From the NCBI GenBank assembly GCA_963920635.1, contig OY987298.1, positions 143,442,257-143,506,256 on the forward strand: a stretch of 64,000 bases of DNA, given 5' to 3'. The notes under the pieces are model-generated. The model was not told the DNA's origin. It made no database searches and saw only the letters and a list, made by a program, of their open reading frames with translations. The position numbers and the translations under genes are program-made. Numbering within the stretch: position 1 is the first letter of the stretch; the number at the start of each line of letters is the position of its first letter. This DNA comes from Pseudeuparius sepicola. Taxonomy: Eukaryota; Arthropoda; Insecta; Coleoptera; Anthribidae. This document shows positions 36,201 through 45,500 of the stretch, one piece after another.

Positions 36201-36224
36201 GTGTAGTAAATACGAACTCGCCTA
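33206..36224. other. Intergenic; SINE-like sequence, repeat fragment and small inverted repeats
   Basis: A tRNA-related stretch lies at 34350-34440. The 35066-35220 block is a further copy of the dispersed repeat pieces at 1262-1640. Around 35630-35690, the inverted pair gcgcacggaatag / ctattcccttgcgc suggests a small foldback sequence. ORFs at 33350-33583 and 34621-34824 show no motif. Confidence 0.4.
34350..34440 (-). repeat. tRNA-derived SINE head (degenerate)
   Basis: On the minus strand, ggttcaaatcc matches the RNA polymerase III B box (GGTTCRANTCC). About 35-45 bases upstream, tggtgagagtacg can serve as an A box. The sequence after it runs into an A/T-rich tail (aaaaatgatgag inverse). 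An imperfect anticodon arm and the lack of good acceptor pairing argue against a functional tRNA and for a tRNA-derived SINE. No target duplication was found. Confidence 0.45.
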
Positions 36225-36226
36225 TA

Positions 36227-36892
36227 CAGGGTGATTCATTGGGAATGGGAAATCTCGAAAGTGGGGGTAGGGGAGACCAAAATATTGCGATTGAGTCCAA
36301 CATTGCTTAAACAAATGTTGTTTGTTTGACGGATACAGTGCGTTCAAGTTCTTCTTTTTTAGATTGAATTATGGCCATATCTACCAAAATAATCAAGCTG
36401 CTGACCTGAAATTTGGCACTGCTATGTTCTTGGGGATGGAAAATAAGCTGAAAATGTCAATTTCTACGTATCTCACAAAGGGCGCCACTTGCGCGGTTTT
36501 TGGATCGTGCTTTTACTCGTAACTTTTGTGAGGTTATCTTTTTGGTCCTGCAGGTTTGTCATTTTAGCGCACCTTTTCATTCTGCAACAAAAAGGTACTC
36601 TTGTTCCATAACGCTCAAATCAATGGTTTGCGTTTAAATTGCCAAAACGTGCCCCAAAACACCTGTTTACTTAAAGATTCGAGAAATAAAATTTTCACCT
36701 ACTACTTTCAAATGTTACAGATCAACTGTACATTGAAAATGAAGAAAAAAATGCCAAATGAACATTGGTCGAAACACATTTGTTTTCTTGAAATAGGGTG
36801 TCCAAAGTTTGTCGAGTTTCAATCTGTTCCATTTTGAAAGTGAACATTTTTTGGGACATTGTTCATATTTACATTCCCAATGAATCACCCTG
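36227..36892. mobile_element. Tc1/mariner-type MITE with short inverted repeats
   Basis: cagggtgattcattgggaat at 36227 is inverted at the right end (ttcccaatgaatcaccctg to 36892). TA lies on both sides (36225-36226, 36893-36894). The internal sequence near 36345-36440 recurs as a fragment at 19196-19300. ORFs inside have no transposase motif. Confidence 0.85.
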
Positions 36893-36894
36893 TA

Positions 36895-38384
36895 TAATGA
36901 AACTAAATAGTCATGGGAAAAATTAGCACACGAATGTATGTATTTTACTGATCGGAATTCCTTTACAGGCTAGAACCTTTGCCATCCTGATGCGACAAGT
37001 GATTAAATTTTGATAAGAAAATATTTTCTAAATTGATTATATATTCACTTAATTCTCGTGGAGGTATATTCCGATTACTGTAAGAAGTCCCGATTTTGTC
37101 AGATGACATTCTCCACAAAATCCCTAGGAATTTTCTGTTAACCATGGGTATAACCATAGACTTATTTATAAGTCTATGGGTATAACATTGGTATATGCGT
37201 CGCAACCAGTTAATGCCGTCACTCATTGATTTATGATGTGAAAAGTTGCCCAAGTGATACGAAAAAAGAACATAATAAAATAAAAACTCTATTGCAATCA
37301 CGATTATACCGCTACAAATAAAAATAACTATGACTATTATTTCAAACGTCATGGAAACACTTTCATTTTGGTAATGTGCAAATAGGCTCGTTACTGACCT
37401 GGACCTATGACCCGGTTGCATTTTTTTCTGCATTGATGCCAACTGAGGATGGCGAAATTACCAATTGACAGTCCCAGTAAGGACTTCTTAAAATAATTTG
37501 ACTATACCTACTGTGCAACTGCCAAATGTTCCTGAACTGCCTTCATAGGCTTTTATTTCACAAAATATTGTTGACTTGATTGGTTATTTCATTTTAGTAT
37601 AGTATCCAATCGTCCGTGCGAGGTATATATATATTTTTAAAATTGCCTTCATGTTAGATAGTTGTTGTCAAAGTAAAAACGAAATTATAGGCTTTAAAAT
37701 TAAAGTATTAAGGCAAAAACGATATTATTCGCATATGCTGATTGAATGTCAGCCGTGAGCTGTCTTTACAATTCTTTCAGTCAATGCCTTCGGTTTGTAG
37801 GCAAACTTCGAACCTTTACTTGGTAAAATTTCGAGTGCACTGAGTCACGTGTATCCAGTTCAAAGTGTGGAAGGATTGCGGGCTAAAACAACGCATTTAT
37901 TTCACAATATTCAATCTAAAACTTGGCTATAATGTCGCTTATAGAGAGTTTCCAAGTTTTCCCAAGGACATTTTAATATCAAAAATCAAAATTTAGTTGT
38001 TGATTTCGTGGAGAAAAATTGAAACTAGCAAAAAATTCCACCCTAGAATTTGGTGGACATTTGCGCGTTTTTCGCTCTACACCGGAATAAACGAAATATT
38101 ATCTTATTGGACAAATTTAAATTTATCAAAGATACAGCCTGTATAAGAAATTTTAAACTAAACGAATTATACCTACGTAGTTCTTCACACCAACTTGAAC
38201 GTCAGAGAACTAGTTTAGTAACTCATTCGGTCATCGGAACGACACTCAAAAGTAATTAAAATGTTAAATCCCATATAAGGCTCGTGCAGGTGAGCAATTA
38301 GAGCTGAATATAATATATAAATATATTATATTTATGTCAATATTATGTTATGTAAGTACCGTTGATCCACTCTATATTCTTGCC

Positions 38385-38385
<1 letters not shown>
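36895..38385. other. Unique flank before the retrotransposon array
   Basis: Apart from the 36963-37442 ORF no gene is seen. A small palindrome (catagactta / taagtctatg) occurs near 37150-37175. The sequence does not resemble rDNA, which matters because some relatives of the downstream array live in ribosomal spacers. Confidence 0.4.
36963..37442 (-). CDS. Unrecognised 160-codon ORF with one membrane segment, possible exon
   Basis: The longest non-transposon ORF in the window. Around residues 31-57 a strongly hydrophobic stretch (FEIIVIVIFICSGIIVIAIE, then FLFYYVLF) would span a membrane once or twice. It is followed by a polar, basic C-terminal half. On the minus strand a sequence resembling a 3' splice site (ccatcctcag) lies just before the first codons, so this could be a terminal exon of a membrane protein or receptor. 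No family signature is certain. A chance ORF in AT-rich DNA is equally possible. Confidence 0.22.
   Translation of the reverse strand: MASMQKKMQPGHRSRSVTSLFAHYQNESVSMTFEIIVIVIFICSGIIVIAIEFLFYYVLFSYHLGNFSHHKSMSDGINWLRRIYQCYTHRLINKSMVIPMVNRKFLGILWRMSSDKIGTSYSNRNIPPRELSEYIINLENIFLSKFNHLSHQDGKGSSL

Positions 38386-38427
<42 letters not shown>
38386..38427. repeat. (TAA)n microsatellite, host-side target of the array
   Basis: About 13 uninterrupted TAA units lie directly against the 5' end of array copy A. Every copy in the array also ends in TAA repeats. The tract therefore marks the presumed original target site, comparable to the (TAA)n targets described for Dong of Bombyx. Confidence 0.85.
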
Positions 38428-41400
38428 CTCATCAGCGCCCTGTCGGTGACAGGGCGCTGATGAGGCGGGCCCCTGTTGCACAAACAGCTACAGCCCAACA
38501 ACAACACGAACATCTACAACATGGGAGCCAAACGAGAACTAGGGTTCCACCCACCGAAGGTGCTGCGCGGGAACTTCAGCCAGCGTTCACAGAGGCGGGA
38601 TTACAACGACGACGCATGAAATGGACTGTGTCCATGAATGAATCGATTATGCGTATTTTGTACAGGGTGACAAACTTAGGACAAGAGATTATCGGCTACC
38701 GACAACAACTGCATGCCGAGTTCTGCAGGGAGTTTCCACACATGCAAGTGTCTGAACAAAGAGTGTCAGATCAGTATCGAACTATTCTAAGAAATAACCG
38801 AATTCCAGAAACGCGACTTAACGCTATCAAACGGGAAGTTGAGCTAGAGATCCACGGCGAACACATAGACATAGATGACAACAACAACAATGGGGAACTT
38901 CAAAAGCCTGGACAACAACTAGAAGCCGAAACGGTAGAACCAACAACCGAGAGTCTGGAACGGGTTAACGAAGAACATTTTGAAGGCTTGGACACACATA
39001 TGAGACAGGCAGTATTGCGATACGAAGGCACAGACCCACTTAGCAGGCCACCGCTACCAAGATTAAATTCTTCCAGGAAACTTGCGATCGTGCTCGATCT
39101 TATGAACACAAGAATTTTACCAAGCTATGTTTCAGTGACACCAACATAATCTACTGTGCCGCAACGGCAGTCATCACTGTAATGGGTGCCAAGATCCGAA
39201 CGGCCCAAGAGTTGAATCGTGCAAGACCAGAACCACGAATGGCTCAATGGGAAATGCGACTAAATCGGAAGATCGAGAGTCTCCGTAAAGACATAGGACA
39301 AGTGACGGAATATATCAGAGGAGTTAGAACTAGAAGGACCCAGAGGGCGGTGCAGGCAGTAATGAGCCGCACCCAAATGCATTCTCGGCATGACCCCGCG
39401 AACATCACTGCTCAACAATGTCTTGACACATTAAAACAAAAACTTTCTGTTTTCGCAGGGCGTCTGAGGAGATACAAGGCTAGTAACAACAGGAAACGAG
39501 ACAATAAACTCTTTGAACGATCAGAAAAGGGTTTCTACCGTGCTTTTAATTCTAGCGCCGATGCCACAAATGCGAGTTACCCTAGCAGAGAACAGGTCGA
39601 CGGTTTCTGGAGAAATCAACTTGCCACACCAGGTCCATACAATGTCAGTGCAAGCTGGATCAGCGAAGAACGCGAGATGGGCCGGAACTATAGCCAGATG
39701 CAACACGAGCAATTCACAACCGCTGAGGTCTCCGATGTCATCAAGAATTCCCACAACTGGAAGGCACCAGGTCCAGATCATCTCCAAAATTATTGGATTA
39801 AGAAGTTGTGGTGCACGCATGAACAAATAACTACCTTAATTAATGAAGTCTTGCTCGATCCTCTGAAAATGCCATTGTTTCTTACACAGGGTGCAACTTA
39901 CCTGTTACCAAAAGACCAGCGGAATACGGATAACCCTGCCAAGTACCGCCCAATAACCTGCTTGCCTACGCTTTACAAGATAATCACATCTTGCCTTACG
40001 CAGCGAATATATGCTCACTGCGAGCGGAACAACATCATTGCAATGCAGCAGAAGGGCTGCTCGAAGGGCGCAATGGGATGCAAAGAGCAACTCATCATAG
40101 ATTCTGTCATCTGCAACCAGGCTCATTCCAAGCAACGAAACCTCCACATGGCTTATGTGGACTACAAAAAAGCATTTGATTCCGTACCTCACGACTGGCT
40201 CACAGGTATCTTAAAGCTGTATAAAATAGATCATCATACAGTTTCCTTTTTAGAACACGTTATGACAACCTGGCGCACTAAGATACAACTCAGAACCGCA
40301 GACAGTAACATCGAGACCGACACAATCAACATCCGAAGAGGGATTTTCCAAGGAGATTCACTCAGTCCACTGTGGTTCTGCATGGCGATGAACCCTCTAT
40401 CACATCGGTTGAACTCTACAAAATATGGCTTCGCTATCAAAAGCAACAACGCAGAAGCGATCAAGTTGAATCACCTATTATATATGGATGATTTAAAACT
40501 GATCGCCGCAACCAAAAACCAACTAACGCAAATGCTTAAAATTGTAGAGGAGTTCTCCAGGGACATCGGAATGCTGTTTGGACTGGACAAGTGCCGCACC
40601 CTTAATATCATCCGGGGAAAGCTCGAACAAAGCGCACACGAGATGCAGGACGGCCAGGAGATCGAAGCAATGAGCAAGGGAGATACATACAAGTATCTCG
40701 GGATGAAACAAGCTCAAAGGATAGACCATCGAACAATGAAGACTGATTTAACGAATGAATTCATCAAGAGAGTAAGACAAGTAGTGCGAACTGATCTTAA
40801 CAGCAGGAATTTGTTTAAGGCCCTGAACACGTATGCGTGCTCTGTACTCAGCTATTCGTTCGGAATAGTGAATTGGACCAACACGGACATCAACAACCTG
40901 CAGCGAAAAGTTAGGACACTACTGACAAAAGCTCATAAACATCATCCCCGTAGCGCCGTAGAAAGAACTACTCTGCCACGTCAACTAGGAGGAAGAGGAT
41001 TGGCAGACCTCAGCAAGCAATTGGACCAACAAATAATAAATCTGCGTAATTATTTCCAGAGACAGGCCAACAGCTCCACACTACATAAAGCTATATGCGG
41101 AGCAGACGTCTCAACACCGCTACGTCTGACGGAACACGAGCGTCAAAATCACCACCGAACCGACAACGATAAACTACAGAGGTGGTTGGGGAAGCCGCTG
41201 CACGGGAGACATCCTAATGAGGTTAACCAGGAACATGTCGACAAGTTAGCGTCGAACTATTGGCTGACCTCGGGACGAATGTTCCCCGAGACGGAAGGCT
41301 TCCTACTGGCCATACAAGATCAGGTTATACCAACTCGCAACTACCTAAAATTCATTGTAGGAGATGCATCGGTAGTGGATGACAGATGCAGATACGGGTG

Positions 41401-42136
41401 CCCAACTTCAGAAACAATCCAGCACATAACAGGAGGATGTCAGATGTTCGCATCAACGGAATATAAGGAACGACACGATTCGGTTGCCAAGATCTTGCAC
41501 CGGGAACTGGCGGAAAAGCTGCTGCTTGTGCAGACAGAAAGGGTCCCATATTACAACTACACACCTGAGCCTGTTCTTGAGAACAGCAACTACAAGATGT
41601 ACTGGGATCGTACAGTTCTGACTGATCAACGAGTTGCCCATAACAGACCGGACCTTATAATAGTTGATAAAATTTCTAGGAAGACAACTCTGATTGATGT
41701 GGCCATCCCGAACAACAACAACCTGCGTGTGAAGCAAGTCGAGAAGATCGCGAAGTACAGAGACTTAGAAGAACGAATTAGAAGGCAATGGGAAATGGAG
41801 AACGTCCAGACGATTCCAATCATCATGTCAACAACTGGTGTTATACCAAAAAGTTTGCTGAGAAACATCAAGGAGCTGAATCTAACTGATAGTCTTTACA
41901 GGTCCATGCAGAAAGCGGTACTACTTGCGACAGCCCGAACCGTCAGGAAATTCATGGGGAATGCAGGATCGTCCAAGAACATCAATGTCACCTAGGGCCC
42001 GATAACATGGCAAGGGTCTCGTCCGAGCCAGATCCTTTTGGTATCCGGGATGCCCGGGATCTGAGTGAATGTTCCCCGTAGAGGGAGTGCGAATGCCTTT
42101 TGGCTAAGTCGATATAATAATAATAATAATAATAAT
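38428..42136 (+). mobile_element. Array copy A: R4/Dong-like retrotransposon, 5'-truncated, frameshifted
   Basis: It begins inside the coding region at the position equal to about 42675 of copy B, preceded by a 17-bp inverted duplicate that creates a perfect hairpin (38428-38444 / 38448-38464, 3-base loop). A 19-bp deletion near 39144 breaks the frame. The 3' UTR (41996-42114) and the (TAA)7 tail to 42136 match the other copies. Copy A is the most diverged B-type copy, differing by several residues (for example RRTQRA for RRIQRA, NYFQRQ for NYFYRQ), consistent with being the oldest insertion. Confidence 0.9.
38448..41995 (+). pseudogene. R4/Dong-like retrotransposon protein, frameshifted (copy A)
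   Basis: Relative to the 1221-codon protein of copy B, the frame is missing about the first 30 residues and is split in two: 38460-39149, stopping after SVTPT, and 39182-41995 (937 codons, from residue 285 to the end). A 19-bp deletion in the stretch that encodes TLERMHML in copy B causes the shift. The second part still encodes complete reverse transcriptase (MAYVDYKKAFD, LLYMDDLKL), the CCHC knuckle and the RPD...D endonuclease, but it lacks the N-terminal putative DNA-binding domain. Translation from the methionine at 39182 is conceivable but unsupported. Confidence 0.88.
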
Positions 42137-42478
42137 TTACGCAGGGATGAGTCTGGCCTGTGAGAGGGGCAGATTCACGGGTGTAACGATCCCGCGATTC
42201 CCAGTTACGCATGGAGAGGCTTGGCCTGTGACAGGGGCAGACCTACGGGTGTGACAATCCCGCGATATCCAGTTGCGCAGGGAGGGGTCTAGCCGGTGAC
42301 GGGGGCTGATCCTCGGGGGTGACAATCCCGCGACTCCCAGTTACACAGGGATGGGTCTAGCCTGTGAGAGGGGCAGATCCTCGGGTGTAACGATCCCGTG
42401 TTTCCCAGTTAACGCAAGGAGGGGTTTGGCCGGTGACAGGGGCAGATCCTCGGGAGTAACGATCCCGCGTTATCCTAG
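42137..42478 (+). repeat. 5' UTR tandem repeat, five 68-bp units (copy B)
   Basis: Units start at 42137, 42205, 42273, 42341 and 42409 and are 68, 68, 68, 68 and 70 bp. Each begins ttacgc-like and ends ccag-like, with gatcccgcg or aatcccgcg near the 3' end. In unit 1, CGC-A-GGGAT (42140-42148) can pair with ATCCCGCG (42189-42196), and TCTGGCC (42152-42158) with the GGGCAGA region (42167-42173), giving a two-part hairpin per unit. Located where a promoter or processing RNA would be expected. The antisense ORFs across it are artefacts of the repeat. Confidence 0.9.
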
Positions 42479-42582
42479 TTGACCCGTATGGGTAGCGGGT
42501 TAGAATACTCCTATCGTGGCTCCGCGAGTCGTAAAAGGCGACCGAGGGCCGTCACTCCCACGTTACGGGAGAAAACTATGGA
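42479..42582 (+). promoter_or_regulatory. Conserved leader with upstream ORF (copy B)
   Basis: The leader is almost identical in B, C, E, G and H. An ATG at 42488 opens a 37-codon frame (MGSGLEYSYRGSASRKRRPR ...) that ends at 42601, overlapping the main start at 42583 in another frame. A second ATG at 42578 is in the uORF frame. In the main frame an upstream stop (taa at 42532-42534) shows the ORF cannot start earlier than about 42535. The core tcgtaaaaggcgaccgag may be a structured RNA element; this is inference. Confidence 0.5.
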
Positions 42583-45500
42583 ATGGAGAATGATAGGATG
42601 ATTGTCATAGGGCCGCTGCCTGGGGATCGCCAGGGCATGTCTGGAGCCGGCGCTGGGCATGACAGCGAGCGGGACGTCGGTGACAGGGCGCTGATGAGGC
42701 GGGCCCCTGTTGCACAAACAGCTACAGCCCAACAACAACACGAACATCTACAACATGGGAGCCAAACGAGAACTAGGGTTCCACCCACCGAAGGTGCTGC
42801 GCGGGAACTTCAGCCAGCGTTCACAGAGGCGGGATTACAACGACGACGCATGAAATGGACTGTGTCCATGAATGAATCGATTATGCGTATTTTCTACAGG
42901 GTGACAAACTTAGGACAAGAGATTATCGGCTACCGACAACAACTGCATGCCGAGTTCTGCAGGGAGTTTCCACACATGCAAGTGTCTGAACAAAGAGTGT
43001 CAGATCAGTATCGAACTATTCTAAGAAATAACCGAATTCCAGAAACGCGACTTAACGCTATCAAACGGGAAGTTGAGCTAGAGATCCACGGCGAACACAT
43101 AGACATAGATGACAACAACAACAATGGGGAACTTCAAGAGCCTGGACAACAACTAGAAGCCGAAACGGTAGAACCAACAACCGAGAGTCTGGAACGGGTT
43201 AACGAAGAACATTTTGAAGGCTTGGACACACATATGAGACAGGCAGTATTGCGATACGAAGGCACAGACCCACTTAGCAGGCCACCGCTACCAAGATTAA
43301 ATTCTTCCAGGAAACTTGCGAACGTGCTCGATCTTATGAACACAAGAATTTTACCAAGCTATGTTTCAGTGACACCAACATTAGAACGTATGCACATGTT
43401 AATCTACTGTGCCGCAACGGCAGTCATCACTGTAATGGGTGCCAAGATCCGAACGGCCCAAGAGTTGAATCGTGCAAGACCAGAACCACGAATGGCTCAA
43501 TGGGAAATGCGACTAAATCGGAAGATCGAGAGTCTCCGTAAAGACATAGGACAAGTGACGGAATATATCAGAGGAGTTAGAACTAGAAGGATCCAGAGGG
43601 CGGTGCAGGCAGTAATGAGCCGCACCCAAATGCATTCTCGGCATGACCCCGCGAACATCACTGCTCAACAATGTCTTGACACATTAAAACAAAAACTTTC
43701 TGTTTTCGCAGGGCGTCTGAGGAGATACAAGGCTAGTAACAACAGGAAACGAGACAATAAACTCTTTGAACGATCAGAAAAGGGTTTCTACCGTGCTTTT
43801 AATTCTAGCGCCGATGCCACAAATGCGAGTTACCCTAGCAGAGAACAGGTCGACGGTTTCTGGAGAAATCAACTTGCCACACCAGGTCCATACAATGTCA
43901 GTGCAAGCTGGATCAGCGAAGAACGCGAGATGGGCCGGAACTATAGCCAGATGCAACACGAGCAATTCACAACCGCTGAGGTCTCCGATGTCATCAAGAA
44001 TTCCCACAACTGGAAGGCACCAGGTCCAGATCATCTCCAAAATTATTGGATTAAGAAGTTGTGGTGCACGCATGAACAAATAACTACCTTAATTAATGAA
44101 GTCTTGCTCGATCCTCTGAAAATGCCATTGTTTCTTACACAGGGTGCAACTTACCTGTTACCAAAAGACCAGCGGAATACGGATAACCCTGCCAAGTACC
44201 GCCCAATAACTTGCTTGCCTACGCTTTACAAGATAATCACATCTTGCCTTACGCAGCGAATATATGCTCACTGCGAGCGGAACAACATCATTGCAATGCA
44301 GCAGAAGGGCTGCTCGAAGGGCGCAATGGGATGCAAAGAGCAACTCATCATAGACTCTGTCATCTGCAACCAGGCTCATTCCAAGCAACGAAACCTCCAC
44401 ATGGCTTATGTGGACTACAAAAAAGCATTTGATTCCGTACCTCACGACTGGCTCACAGGTATCTTAAAGCTGTATAAAATAGATCATCATACAGTTTCCT
44501 TTTTAGAACACGTTATGACAACCTGGCGCACTAAGATACAACTCAGAACCGCAGACAGTAACATCGAGACCGACACAATCAACATCCGAAGAGGGATTTT
44601 CCAAGGAGATTCACTCAGTCCACTGTGGTTCTGCATGGCGATGAACCCTCTATCACATCGGTTGAACTCTACAAAATATGGCTTCGCTATCAAAAGCAAC
44701 AACGCAGAAGCGATCAAGTTGAATCACCTATTATATATGGATGATTTAAAACTGATCGCCGCAACCAAAAACCAACTAACGCAAATGCTTAAAATTGTAG
44801 AGGAGTTCTCCAGGGACATCGGAATGCTGTTTGGACTGGACAAGTGCCGCACCCTTAATATCATCCGGGGAAAGCTCGAACAAAGCGCACACGAGATGCA
44901 GGACGGCCAGGAGATCGAAGCAATGAGCAAGGGAGATACATACAAGTATCTCGGGATGAAACAAGCTCAAAGGATAGACCATCGAACAATGAAGACTGAT
45001 TTAACGAATGAATTCATCAAGAGAGTAAGACAAGTAGTGCGAACTGATCTTAACAGCAGGAATTTGTTTAAGGCCCTGAACACGTATGCGTGCTCTGTAC
45101 TCAGCTATTCGTTCGGAATAGTGAATTGGACCAACACGGACATCAACAACCTGCAACGAAAAGTTAGGACACTACTGACAAAAGCTCATAAACATCATCC
45201 CCGTAGCGCCGTAGAAAGAACAACTCTGCCACGTCAACTAGGAGGAAGAGGATTGGCAGATCTCAGCAAGCAATTGGACCAACAAATATTAAATCTGCGT
45301 AATTATTTCTACAGGCAGGCCAACAGCTCCACACTACATAGGGCTATATGCGGAGCAGACGTCTCAACACCGCTACGTCTGACGGAACACGAGCGTCAAA
45401 ATCACCACCGAACCGACAACGATAAACTACAGAGGTGGTTGGGGAAGCCGCTGCACGGGAGACATCCTAATGAGGTTAACCAGGAACATGTCGACAAGTT

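Noticed and set aside
38386..42136. Insertion in ribosomal DNA, as for R2 or some Dong copies
   Set aside because: No 28S, 18S or spacer-like sequence is recognisable on the visible side; the flank is ordinary AT-rich DNA ending in a TAA microsatellite.
42137..42478. Regularly spaced repeats resembling a CRISPR array
   Set aside because: The 68-bp units are contiguous, with no unique spacers, and they form the 5' UTR of a eukaryotic retrotransposon.
42690..42700. ctgatgag, matching part of a hammerhead ribozyme core
   Set aside because: No GAAA box after a second stem and no cleavage triplet in a third stem; the sequence is coding (ALMRR) and the match is probably chance.
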